Shown one piece after another: positions 1 through 8,081 of a stretch of DNA of 41,625 nucleotides. Position 1 is the stretch's first letter, and every line of letters begins with the position of its first letter. The translations under genes and the position numbers were made by a program. The notes under the pieces are model-generated. The model was given only the letters and a program-made list of their open reading frames with translations, ran no database searches and was not told the origin of the DNA. The DNA lies in NCBI GenBank assembly GCA_003211115.1, contig QCTP01000011.1, forward strand, positions 1-41,625. Direction: 5' to 3'. Origin of the DNA: Prochlorococcus sp. AG-673-M19. Lineage in GTDB: Bacteria; Cyanobacteriota; Cyanobacteriia; PCC-6307; Cyanobiaceae.

Positions 1-1371
1 ATAACCTCTTCTAGGAATCAAAACTATTGCTTGTTCCTGATTCTCTTTAAGCTGAGAAATCAACTCTAATAATTCGCTACAAAAGATTTTTGTATTTCCC
101 TTTTTAAATTCACAACGCATATCAACAACCTTAATTTCCGGTATTTCAGTACGAGATATTCTTTCTTTCATTCTCTGCATCTTTAACTTTTTTTCAAAAA
201 CAACTCTTTTCCAAGTCCTCATTGAAGGAGTTGCACTTCCGAAAATTAGCTTTGCTGGATTTCTTTTTACTCTTTGAAGAGATACATCTCTCGCATCGTA
301 ACAAGGCATTGGGCTATCTTGTTTGTATGAGGCATCATGTTCTTCGTCAATTATTATTAAGCCTAAATTCTGAATAGGAAGAAATACTGCTGACCTTGTC
401 CCAATAACGATAATAGGTTCATCTTCATCTATTATCTTCTTCCATACTAAAGTTCTATGCCGCGAAGAACAATTACTATGATACTCATAGACTTCACTTT
501 GGAATCTTTTAGTGAATCTATCAATAAGTTGAGGAATTAGGCCAATTTCTGGAGCAAGTATTAAACAACTCTTTTTATTTAGTAATTGATCTTCAGCCAT
601 TCTCATATAAACTTCTGTTTTACCAGAACCTGTTTCTCCCCATAGCAACATGACATCTCCAGGTTTCATCTCTTGCATTTCCTCATATACTCTTTTTTGC
701 TCCTGAGTAAGCTGTGGTTTATTTAATTCAGTAAAATCATTTTTGTAAGAACTAAGTTTGGTATTAAATATTTTTTTTCTTTTACTCTTGATTAATAAGT
801 TTTTACTAACCATTGAATTTATAAAAGTTGAATTAAAGCCAAACTTAAGTAATTCGCTTTGCCAGTTCCCTTTCTGACGCAAAATACGTATTAAATAAAT
901 TTCTCTTTTAGTTAATTCATCATTACTAAATTCTAAATCTGTTTGAGATTCAATCCATATTTGATATTTAAAGCTTTGAGAAATTTTTTTATGTTTTCCA
1001 ATCCATCCTGGAGGGAAAGCTGTTTTAAACATTTTTAAGCTGCTTACTCGATAAAATAAAGCTAAAGCCTCCATCCATTCTCTCCACCAGTCTTGAATTA
1101 CTTTTTTTTGGACAATATCCTCTATAAACAAATATTCAAAATTAGATTTCTCAAAAGAATCTTTTGTATTTTTATCTATTTTTAAAAAAGGATTTTTTGC
1201 AATCGCTAGTCCATTTAATAACCTTCCTTTAAGTTTTACTGAAACAATATCTCCAACCTCTACGCCAAGATTATTGCCATCTAAATAAGAAAAACTATTG
1301 CTATGACTACCTATATCAAGCAATACTTCAAACTTAAAAGAGGTATTTGATAAATTATTACTTGCCGGCAT
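1..1371 (-). CDS. priA: Primosomal protein N' (PriA helicase), amino-terminal part
   Basis: This is the superfamily 2 DNA helicase that restarts stalled replication forks by recognising branched DNA and loading the replicative helicase. The open frame runs leftwards from an ATG at 1371 to the window edge, giving 457 residues with no stop. Walker A (GETGSGKT) lies near residue 244, the DEEHD Walker B box near residue 340 and the GSATPS motif III shortly after it. The frame leaves the window at the IPRRGY segment, just before the zinc-binding cysteine cluster expected for PriA. The family is usually about 730-750 residues, so roughly 60% is present. It is divergent from the sigma factor gene. 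Identification is secure; the missing end is due to the window edge. Confidence 0.93.
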   Translation of the reverse strand, partial: MPASNNLSNTSFKFEVLLDIGSHSNSFSYLDGNNLGVEVGDIVSVKLKGRLLNGLAIAKNPFLKIDKNTKDSFEKSNFEYLFIEDIVQKKVIQDWWREWMEALALFYRVSSLKMFKTAFPPGWIGKHKKISQSFKYQIWIESQTDLEFSNDELTKREIYLIRILRQKGNWQSELLKFGFNSTFINSMVSKNLLIKSKRKKIFNTKLSSYKNDFTELNKPQLTQEQKRVYEEMQEMKPGDVMLLWGETGSGKTEVYMRMAEDQLLNKKSCLILAPEIGLIPQLIDRFTKRFQSEVYEYHSNCSSRHRTLVWKKIIDEDEPIIVIGTRSAVFLPIQNLGLIIIDEEHDASYKQDSPMPCYDARDVSLQRVKRNPAKLIFGSATPSMRTWKRVVFEKKLKMQRMKERISRTEIPEIKVVDMRCEFKKGNTKIFCSELLELISQLKENQEQAIVLIPRRGY

Positions 1372-1456
1372 CAAAACTTTTTCTTAGTATTGGATTGTTG
1401 AACATTCCACAAAGTGTTTTTGCACATTGTAAGTATCCTGTTCTTAAGGGAGACAT
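1358..1456 (-). CDS. Possible small ORF just upstream of and overlapping priA
   Basis: A 32-codon ORF starts at ATG 1456 and ends with TAA at 1358-1360, overlapping the priA start by 14 bases. The same frame stays open about 30 codons further upstream, to a TAG near 1546, but contains no other NTG start. The peptide is cysteine-containing and looks less AT-biased than the surrounding spacer. There is no obvious Shine-Dalgarno sequence. It could be a leader peptide, the remnant of a longer gene, or chance. I do not recognise it and assign no function. Confidence 0.2.
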   Translation of the reverse strand: MSPLRTGYLQCAKTLCGMFNNPILRKSFDAGK

Positions 1457-1702
1457 GAAGCTTTGATCATTGGGTGAAAATTCAAAAATTGATCTGCCAG
1501 TCTGAGAAATCCCAAGACTTTTTACTTTAGGTAATCTATAACACTATTTAAATTTTTCAACAATTAAAAAAAAACTTTATCTAATCACAATTTTTGTGAG
1601 TTAGTTGTTCTAATCCTTAAGGCAAATTTTTACTACTAAATGTATAAAATCGCCCTAATTAAAATTTTACTTAGTTAAATTCACCGTAGAAAGGAGTCCA
1701 TT
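1372..1702. promoter_or_regulatory. Divergent priA / sigma factor intergenic region
   Basis: This is the only gap over 300 bases in the window. Besides the doubtful small ORF at its left end it holds an imperfect inverted repeat at 1581-1604 (CTAATCACAA, 3-base loop, TTGTGAGTTAG with one bulged base). A likely -10 box TATAAA lies at 1643-1648. A strong ribosome binding site, AAAGGAG, lies just before the sigma factor ATG at 1703. No good -35 box is seen at the usual spacing, which is common in cyanobacteria. The inverted repeat sits upstream of the -10 and could be an operator; this is inference. Confidence 0.4.
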
Positions 1703-2884
1703 ATGTGCCCAGTAGCAGCAGAATCAAAAAATTCAAATCCTAGTTCTAAGAAAAAAATTAATAAAGAAATTGATTCAAATTTAGAAAGCGATAAAAAAGA
1801 AGAAAAAATTAAAAAGAATCAAGATCCTATTCAAAACTCTTTTAATGAGAAAGGAAGTATCGAAAATAATGAAGAGTTTAATGTTTCAGATGAAGAGGCT
1901 AAAGGTCTAGGGAATATAAAGCTTGGACCAAAGGGAATTTATACAGAAGATTCAATTAGAGTTTATCTTCAGGAAATTGGAAGAATTAGATTATTAAGAC
2001 CTGATGAAGAAATTGAACTTGCTAGAAAAATAGCCGATTTACTTCAACTTGAGGAATTAGCTACTCAATATGAGTCTGAGAAGGGGCATTTCCCTTCAGT
2101 TAGGGAATGGGCAGAATTAATAGATATGCCTCTTTCTAAATTCAGAAGAAGACTTCTCTTAGGTAGAAGAGCTAAAGAGAAAATGGTTCAATCTAATTTA
2201 AGGTTAGTTGTTTCTATTGCCAAGAAATATATGAATAGAGGGCTCTCTTTTCAAGATTTAATACAAGAAGGAAGCTTAGGGTTAATAAGGGCTGCTGAAA
2301 AATTTGATCATGAAAAAGGTTATAAGTTTTCTACTTACGCTACTTGGTGGATTCGTCAAGCGATAACAAGAGCGATAGCAGATCAAAGTAGAACTATCAG
2401 ATTACCTGTTCACTTATATGAGACAATTTCTAGAATTAAAAAAACAACAAAAGTTCTTAGTCAAGAATTTGGAAGAAAGCCTAGTGAAGAAGAAATAGCT
2501 GAAAGTATGGAAATGACAATTGAAAAATTAAGATTTATAGCTAAAAGTGCTCAGCTTCCAATTTCGCTCGAGACACCTATTGGTAAAGAAGAGGATTCAA
2601 GGCTTGGAGACTTTATTGAGGCTGATATTGAGAACCCAGAACAAGATGTATCTAAAACTTTATTGAGAGAAGATTTAGAAGGGGTTTTAGCGACCCTAAG
2701 CCCAAGAGAGAGGGATGTTCTAAGACTGAGATATGGAATAGATGATGGAAGAATGAAAACTCTTGAAGAGATAGGTCAAATTTTTGATGTCACAAGAGAA
2801 AGAATTAGACAAATAGAAGCAAAAGCTCTTAGAAAGCTTAGACATCCAAACAGAAATGGTGTTTTAAAAGAATATATTAAATAA
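1703..2884 (+). CDS. sigA: Principal RNA polymerase sigma factor (SigA/RpoD family)
   Basis: This group 1 sigma-70 factor directs RNA polymerase to housekeeping promoters. A Lys/Glu-rich, poorly conserved leader covers residues 1-70. Region 1.2 follows (about 80-110), then region 2 (about 160-235) with the invariant [10 protein letters not shown] stretch at 212-221 and RTIRLPVH at 230-237. Region 3 spans about 240-320 and region 4 about 330-382, with the helix-turn-helix ending in [18 protein letters not shown]. The 393-residue length and complete region 1.2 fit the essential factor, though cyanobacteria carry group 2 paralogues of similar sequence. The start is an ATG with a strong AAAGGAG site 6-7 bases upstream. 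hemC follows in the same direction after about 95 bases. Confidence 0.93.
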   Translation: MCPVAAESKNSNPSSKKKINKEIDSNLESDKKEEKIKKNQDPIQNSFNEKGSIENNEEFNVSDEEAKGLGNIKLGPKGIYTEDSIRVYLQEIGRIRLLRPDEEIELARKIADLLQLEELATQYESEKGHFPSVREWAELIDMPLSKFRRRLLLGRRAKEKMVQSNLRLVVSIAKKYMNRGLSFQDLIQEGSLGLIRAAEKFDHEKGYKFSTYATWWIRQAITRAIADQSRTIRLPVHLYETISRIKKTTKVLSQEFGRKPSEEEIAESMEMTIEKLRFIAKSAQLPISLETPIGKEEDSRLGDFIEADIENPEQDVSKTLLREDLEGVLATLSPRERDVLRLRYGIDDGRMKTLEEIGQIFDVTRERIRQIEAKALRKLRHPNRNGVLKEYIK

Positions 2885-2979
2885 AAAAGTTAAACATAAT
2901 TTTTTAGCTTTGTAATGTTGGCAAATATTGTCTTAAAATGTATGCGACTTTCTCTTAAACCTAATTAAACCTATATTTA

Positions 2980-3930
2980 ATGACTAAATCAAAATTAAAG
3001 ATAGCTAGTAGAAGAAGTAAATTAGCAATGGTTCAAACATTATGGGTTAAAGAGCAATTAGAAAAAAATATTCCTACCTTAGAAGTATCTATAGAGGCTA
3101 TGGCTACTCAAGGTGACAAAATTCTCGACGTAGCTTTAGCCAAAATAGGAGATAAAGGACTTTTTACAAAAGAACTTGAAGCTCAAATGCTCATAGGTCA
3201 TGCAGATATTGCGGTACATTCCTTAAAAGATTTACCGACTAATTTACCTAATGGACTTACATTAGGATGTATAACAAAAAGAGAAGATCCTTCGGATGCT
3301 TTAGTAGTTAACAAAAAAAATAAAATTTATCAATTAGAAAGTTTACCTCCAGGTTCAATCGTTGGAACAAGTTCCCTAAGAAGACTTGCTCAATTAAGAT
3401 ATAAATTTCCTCATCTTATTTTCAAAGATATTAGAGGAAACGTTATTACAAGAATAGAAAAACTAGACTCAGAAGAATTTGACTGCATTATTCTGGCTGC
3501 AGCTGGTTTAAAAAGATTAGGATTTGAATCAAGAATTCACCAAAATATTCCTAATGAGATTTCCCTTCATGCAGTTGGACAAGGTGCTTTAGGAATAGAA
3601 TGTAAATCTGATGATAAAGAAGTTCTTAAAATTATAAAGGTCCTAGAAGATAAGGTATCGAGTCAAAGATGTTTAGCTGAAAGATCTTTCTTAAGAGAAC
3701 TTGAAGGGGGATGTCAAGTTCCTATAGGGGTTAATAGTAGTATTCAAAATGATGAAATAGTCCTAATAGGAATGGTCGCATCTATTGATGGGAAAAGACT
3801 TATCAAAGATAAATCGATAGGAAATATTAAAAATCCAGAGGAAGTTGGTAAGAAATTAGCTGAAAAGCTAAAACTTCAGGGGGCTGATAAAATTCTTTCG
3901 GAAATATTTGAACAATTTAGAGAGAAATAA
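2980..3930 (+). CDS. hemC: Hydroxymethylbilane synthase (porphobilinogen deaminase)
   Basis: The enzyme joins four porphobilinogen molecules into hydroxymethylbilane, the linear tetrapyrrole that leads to chlorophyll, heme and B12. The 316-residue protein matches the family length. The amino-terminal [13 protein letters not shown] block, the HSLKDLPT segment with the catalytic Asp near residue 84, the TSSLRR substrate-binding stretch near 130-135, and the [11 protein letters not shown] loop are all present. Cys245 in that loop is the expected attachment site of the dipyrromethane cofactor. The gene follows sigA in the same direction and converges on ppa, with only 8 bases between the stop codons. 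Start is an ATG at the first family-conserved position. Confidence 0.97.
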   Translation: MTKSKLKIASRRSKLAMVQTLWVKEQLEKNIPTLEVSIEAMATQGDKILDVALAKIGDKGLFTKELEAQMLIGHADIAVHSLKDLPTNLPNGLTLGCITKREDPSDALVVNKKNKIYQLESLPPGSIVGTSSLRRLAQLRYKFPHLIFKDIRGNVITRIEKLDSEEFDCIILAAAGLKRLGFESRIHQNIPNEISLHAVGQGALGIECKSDDKEVLKIIKVLEDKVSSQRCLAERSFLRELEGGCQVPIGVNSSIQNDEIVLIGMVASIDGKRLIKDKSIGNIKNPEEVGKKLAEKLKLQGADKILSEIFEQFREK

Positions 3931-3938
3931 TTTTTTTA

Positions 3939-4526
3939 TTAATCAACTAATTTAGGTTCAATTTCTTTTTGGTATCTAGATTCACAATCTTGAATTACTT
4001 TTACAGCTTCTTCAATTCCATAAAAGCCATTAACAGTACATGTCCCAGGTTTTTTTAGATCTTTATAATGTTCCCAATAATACTTGGTCTCATTAAGCCA
4101 ATGATCACCAAGATCCTCAAAAGTATTAATATGATCCATTCTCTTATCATCTGCTAGAACAGCAATTACTTTGTCATCCACTTCTCCTCCATCATCAAAT
4201 TTCATCACTCCAATTATCCTTGACTCTACAATTGAACCTGGCACAAGTGGTTCTGTAACTCCAACTATTTCAATATCAAGAGGATCACCATCTTCATCCC
4301 AAGTTCTTGGAATACATCCGTAAGCAAAAGGGTATGCAAGTGATGAGTAACCAACTCTATCAAGTTTCAAATGTCCAGTTTCAGTAATTAACTCATACTT
4401 ATTTATAGTATTAGAATTTAACTCAACAATTGTATTAACGACTGATTTTGTATTGTCTGTAAAAGCATCTAAAATATGCAATAAATTTGGAGTAACTCTA
4501 CTTGGAGGTTGATTAAGGTTTGCCAT
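3939..4526 (-). CDS. ppa: Soluble inorganic pyrophosphatase (family I)
   Basis: The enzyme hydrolyses pyrophosphate to phosphate, pulling biosynthetic reactions forward. Family I signatures are clear: NKYEL with the active-site lysine, the YPFAYGCIPRTWDEDGDPLDIE block carrying the metal-binding aspartates, DDKVIAVLADD, and the HYKDLKKPG segment near the carboxyl end. The ATG at 4526 gives 195 residues. A TTG one codon upstream would add a single residue but has no merit over the ATG. It is transcribed leftwards in the same direction as the M32 carboxypeptidase gene about 60 bases upstream, and it converges with hemC. Confidence 0.96.
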   Translation of the reverse strand: MANLNQPPSRVTPNLLHILDAFTDNTKSVVNTIVELNSNTINKYELITETGHLKLDRVGYSSLAYPFAYGCIPRTWDEDGDPLDIEIVGVTEPLVPGSIVESRIIGVMKFDDGGEVDDKVIAVLADDKRMDHINTFEDLGDHWLNETKYYWEHYKDLKKPGTCTVNGFYGIEEAVKVIQDCESRYQKEIEPKLVD

Positions 4527-4588
4527 CAAAAAATTATTTTTATTTATCTTACATCCTTACACTCAATCAAATTCTAAAAATTAATTTT

Positions 4589-6094
4589 TTAGCAGAAATC
4601 TTTTATTTTCGATCTCAAATGATTAACAAAGTACTTTGATGTTAATTCTTCTCCTGTGACATTTCTCACTAAATTCATAGAGTTAACAGCTCTTCCATAT
4701 TTGTGAATATTATTTTTCAACCATAAAATTATTTTTTCATATTCTCCATCTTCAACTAAATTATCAATTAGTCCTATTTCTTTTTCCATTTGTGAAGAAA
4801 TTTGTGCACTTATAAGATGACCTAACAAATATGAAGGGAAATACCCAAAAGCTCCTTCACTCCAATGAACATCTTGCAAACAACCTTCTGCATCATTCGA
4901 TGGTCTAATACCTAATAGTTCCTCATATCTTTTATTCCATTCTGAAGGAATATCTTTTGCTTCTAAATCCCCTTCAATTAAATCTATTTCAAGTTCAGTT
5001 CTAATTAAAATATGCAACCCATAACTTAATTCATCTGCCTCAACTCTATTTAAGCCTGCTTGCAAATGATTAATAGATCTCCAAAGTTCAGAATAATTAT
5101 TTAAAGAACACCCTTCAGAAACAAAATGCTTGAAAAACCTTTTTGAAAAAGATTTTGATTTAACTATCCTATTTTCCCAAAACAAAGATTGGCTTTCATG
5201 AACACCCATAGATGTTGCTTGTCCTAAAGGCCATGCAAACCATTGATGACTTACAGAAGGTAACCCCTGCTCATAAATTGAATGCCCCCACTCATGAGCA
5301 GTAGCTAGAAAACTTGAGAATGGTTCACCTTCAACAATTCTAGTAGTAATCCTATAATCCCCTGGACCTAAGGTAATAGAGAAAGGGTGGGGAGATTTAG
5401 CGACTACTACAAGATCTTCATCTCTACCAAACTCATCAAGTAATTTAGAACACAAATTTTGCTGAGATTTTGGACTTAAATCCCACCGATATTTTTCTGA
5501 TTTGTTGAGATCACCTAATAAAGAAGGGATAATTTCTTTGAGTGGTAAGAAAATATTATTTAACCACTTCAGGGTTAAGTCAGGTTCAAATGGTTGAGCT
5601 AAAGTTTCCCAAGGTGTAAATTTATCTGAGATTTGGTTTGCTTCTTCAATACGTAATTTGATCAACTCTTCAAAAAATGGCAAGAAAATTTTAAAATCTG
5701 ATTTTTTCTTAGCTTCTTGCCAACTTTCATAACCTTTTGATTTAGCCTTAGCAAGAGATTCAACTAATTTAGGATCTAGATTATTCTGTCTATTAAATTC
5801 TTTGGTTAATAATTCAATATTTCTTTTTTTACTTTGAATAACTTCTTGACTCGATGATGTTTCTAGGCAACGAAAGTATTCATCTTGAGCCCCTTTTATT
5901 AAATCTAAAAACTCTTCTGAGGAATTTCTTTTATGGAGTATCTTGGCGAGGTAAGTTAGTTGTTCAGATCTCCAAGACGCTCCCTTCTTAGGCATACCAG
6001 TATTTTGATCCCAATATAATGTACTCTGTATTGAGCCTAATATTTGAGTTTCTTTTAGATAAGCACCTAGCTTATTCCATTCAGTTTCAGCCAA
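4589..6094 (-). CDS. Metallocarboxypeptidase, family M32 (thermostable carboxypeptidase 1 type)
   Basis: M32 enzymes remove carboxy-terminal residues from peptides in the cytoplasm. The protein has 501 residues, the usual family length. The zinc site HEWGH is at residues 267-271 and the downstream HES motif with the third ligand Glu is near 299-301. The carboxy-terminal segments GIRPSNDAEGCLQDVHWSEGAFGYFPSY (in parts) are typical for the family. The start appears to be TTG at 6094: the frame has a stop just upstream, and the next Met (residue 34) would remove the conserved LYWDQNTGMP region. It is divergent from the yjbQ gene. Confidence 0.92.
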   Translation of the reverse strand: MAETEWNKLGAYLKETQILGSIQSTLYWDQNTGMPKKGASWRSEQLTYLAKILHKRNSSEEFLDLIKGAQDEYFRCLETSSSQEVIQSKKRNIELLTKEFNRQNNLDPKLVESLAKAKSKGYESWQEAKKKSDFKIFLPFFEELIKLRIEEANQISDKFTPWETLAQPFEPDLTLKWLNNIFLPLKEIIPSLLGDLNKSEKYRWDLSPKSQQNLCSKLLDEFGRDEDLVVVAKSPHPFSITLGPGDYRITTRIVEGEPFSSFLATAHEWGHSIYEQGLPSVSHQWFAWPLGQATSMGVHESQSLFWENRIVKSKSFSKRFFKHFVSEGCSLNNYSELWRSINHLQAGLNRVEADELSYGLHILIRTELEIDLIEGDLEAKDIPSEWNKRYEELLGIRPSNDAEGCLQDVHWSEGAFGYFPSYLLGHLISAQISSQMEKEIGLIDNLVEDGEYEKIILWLKNNIHKYGRAVNSMNLVRNVTGEELTSKYFVNHLRSKIKDFC

Positions 6095-6205
6095 AAATAT
6101 TTATATTAATTATTAAATATTTTAAAACAAAAATTTTGAAGTAAGTATAAAAATCCTCAAACTATATGCATAATAGAATATTGATAATTAGAAAATTAAA
6201 TATTT

Positions 6206-6682
6206 ATGGAACAATTTTTTTCAAACTTAAACTTTAGAACAAACGGAGATGGCTTCACAGATATTACTGATGATTTAAATTTATTTATACAAAAAAGTAA
6301 TTATAATTCAGGCATTTTAAATTTAACTTCATTACATACCAGTTGTAGTTTGACTATAAATGAGAATGCAGATCCAAATGTTTTAAAGGACTTAAGAAAG
6401 TTCATGAAATCCATAGTCCCATACAACTGCTATACCTCTTTATCGAAAAATAGACAGGAAATCTACTATGAACATTTTCAAGAAGGAGAGGACGATATGC
6501 CAGCGCATATTAAAACAGCTTTAACGAATACTAATTTATCTTTAAGTTTTAAAGAGGGCGAAATAATTCTAGGCACCTGGCAAGCAATTTATTTATGGGA
6601 ACATAGATTTACCCCAAAAGAAAGAATTATAAGTGTTCATATTATTGGTGAAAAAAATTCAAATATCTATAATGATAGATAG
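6206..6682 (+). CDS. YjbQ-family protein (UPF0047; secondary thiamine-phosphate synthase-like)
   Basis: The 158-residue protein matches the YjbQ/UPF0047 family, single-domain proteins found in all domains of life. It has the family motifs LHTSCSLTINENADPNV, then HFQEGEDDMPAHIK with conserved His and acidic residues, and LGTWQAIYLWEHR. Some members have weak thiamine-phosphate synthase activity and the E. coli member affects thiamine metabolism, but the true role is not established. The gene is immediately upstream of the pterin dehydratase gene (15-base gap), so co-transcription is likely. Start is ATG at 6206, with an AT-rich divergent promoter region upstream. Confidence 0.88.
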   Translation: MEQFFSNLNFRTNGDGFTDITDDLNLFIQKSNYNSGILNLTSLHTSCSLTINENADPNVLKDLRKFMKSIVPYNCYTSLSKNRQEIYYEHFQEGEDDMPAHIKTALTNTNLSLSFKEGEIILGTWQAIYLWEHRFTPKERIISVHIIGEKNSNIYNDR

Positions 6683-6697
6683 AAATATAAAACATTA

Positions 6698-6988
6698 ATG
6701 AAACCATACCTTTTACAAAATGAGGAATTAAAAGAACTAGTTGCAAAAATACCAGGATGGCAAATTGTCTCAAATCATGTTGAAAGAGAATTTAATTTTA
6801 GAAATTTTATAGAAGCCTTTTCCTTCATGACAAAGATTGCTTTAATTTGCGAAAAACATAACCATCATCCGAATTGGGAAAATGTCTATTCGAAAGTAAT
6901 AATTAAACTAAGTACTCATGATTTAGGAGGTATTACAAATTTAGATCAAACAATTGCTTCAGAAATTAACGAAATTTTCGAAAAATAA
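6698..6988 (+). CDS. Pterin-4a-carbinolamine dehydratase
   Basis: The enzyme dehydrates 4a-hydroxytetrahydropterin in tetrahydrobiopterin recycling. The 96-residue protein carries the full catalytic signature: EKHNHHPNWENVY near residues 51-63, then LSTHDLGGITNLD. It should be told apart from the pterin-dehydratase-like RuBisCO assembly factor (acRAF) encoded with alpha-carboxysome genes. No carboxysome genes lie nearby and the intact EKHNHHP motif favours a true dehydratase. It sits between a yjbQ gene and a COG0523 GTPase gene, all rightwards with gaps of 15 and 43 bases, suggesting one operon. No aromatic amino acid hydroxylase is present in the window. Confidence 0.9.
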   Translation: MKPYLLQNEELKELVAKIPGWQIVSNHVEREFNFRNFIEAFSFMTKIALICEKHNHHPNWENVYSKVIIKLSTHDLGGITNLDQTIASEINEIFEK

Positions 6989-7031
6989 TTTAATATACAG
7001 TCACCCAATTCTTTAAAAGATAACAACCAAA

Positions 7032-8063
7032 ATGCGGGAAAAATTACTACCTGTCACAATTATTAGTGGATTCCTGGGTTCAGGTAAAACTACACTTCTT
7101 AATCATATTTTAAAGAATCAAGTTGATATTAAAACAGCTGTTTTAGTTAATGAATTCGGAGAGATAGGGATTGATAATGAATTAATTATTGAAACTGCTG
7201 AAGATATGATCGAATTAAATAATGGATGCATTTGTTGCACAATAAACGGAGAATTATTAAACACTGTTTCAAAAATATTAGATAGGCCTGAAAAAATAGA
7301 TTATTTAATTGTTGAGACTACTGGTCTTGCAGATCCACTACCCGTAGCAATGACTTTTGCAGGGGGTGACCTAAGAGAAAAAGTAAGACTAGATTCGATC
7401 ATTACTTTGATTGACGCAGATAACTATGATTTTGATTTAAAAAATTCTAGTGTTGCTTACTCTCAAATTTTATATGGCGATATTTTACTCCTGAATAAGT
7501 GTGATTTAGTAACTGAAGAACAGTTAAAAAAAATAGAAAATCATATTAATGGGATAAAAAGAGAACCAAGGATTTTGAGGTCGATAAATAGTGAAGTTGG
7601 ATTGCAAACAATTATGAGTGTAGGAATTTTTGAAACTGATACCTTTCAATTTGAAGATAAGGTGAAGAAAAAAGAAGATTCTCATGATCACTCTTCCCAT
7701 TCTCATGATCACTCTTCCCATTCTCATGATCACTCTTCCCATTCTCATGATTTGATTAATAATATAGAAGGATTTACTTCAGTTTCTTTTGAGACGAGTG
7801 AACCATTTTCTCTAAGAAAGTTTCAAAATTTTTTAGATAATGAGATCTCACAAAATGTATTTAGAGCTAAAGGAATTTTATGGTTTTTAGAAAGTGAACG
7901 AAAACATATTTTTCATTTATCAGGTAAACGTTTTTCTCTTGATGATTATGAATGGGAAAATGAAAAATCAAATAAAATAGTTCTAATAGGAAAAGATTTA
8001 GATCATCAAACTATTAAGAATCAACTTAATTATTGTAGATTTAATTCTAAAGAAGAATCATAA
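7032..8063 (+). CDS. CobW/COG0523-family metal-handling GTPase with His-rich repeat
   Basis: COG0523 proteins are G3E GTPases that insert or traffic metals, commonly zinc (ZNG1/YciC/YeiR type) or cobalt (CobW). Visible motifs are Walker A GFLGSGKTT at residues 13-21, the CxCC metal site at Cys66, Cys68 and Cys69, VETTGLADP (Walker B/switch), and NKCD near residue 155. A His-rich stretch at about 217-240, built from three copies of SHDHSSH plus SHD, probably binds metal; it precedes the carboxy-terminal CobW_C domain. Length is 343 residues. It lies 18 bases upstream of the iron permease gene, so a metal-related operon is plausible. Which metal is served cannot be read from sequence. Confidence 0.9.
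   Translation: MREKLLPVTIISGFLGSGKTTLLNHILKNQVDIKTAVLVNEFGEIGIDNELIIETAEDMIELNNGCICCTINGELLNTVSKILDRPEKIDYLIVETTGLADPLPVAMTFAGGDLREKVRLDSIITLIDADNYDFDLKNSSVAYSQILYGDILLLNKCDLVTEEQLKKIENHINGIKREPRILRSINSEVGLQTIMSVGIFETDTFQFEDKVKKKEDSHDHSSHSHDHSSHSHDHSSHSHDLINNIEGFTSVSFETSEPFSLRKFQNFLDNEISQNVFRAKGILWFLESERKHIFHLSGKRFSLDDYEWENEKSNKIVLIGKDLDHQTIKNQLNYCRFNSKEES
7680..7751 (+). repeat. 21-bp in-frame tandem repeat in the GTPase gene
   Basis: Three perfect copies of a 21-base unit lie at 7680-7700, 7701-7721 and 7722-7742, followed by a 9-base partial copy ending at 7751. The unit is aligned with the reading frame and encodes Ser-His-Asp-His-Ser-Ser-His. Because the unit is a multiple of three, copy-number changes would lengthen or shorten the metal-binding loop without breaking the frame. 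Identity at silent positions points to recent duplication. Confidence 0.97.
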
Positions 8064-8081
8064 TAAAGTTTTATTTAATTT

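Noticed and set aside
1581-1604. Intrinsic terminator
   Set aside because: On the plus strand no T-run follows the hairpin. On the minus strand a T-run does follow a few bases later, but no gene there would need it; an operator or chance hairpin fits better.
7524-7748. Minus-strand ORF with MRMGRVI repeats
   Set aside because: It is the antisense shadow of the His-rich repeat in the GTPase gene, with no coding features of its own.
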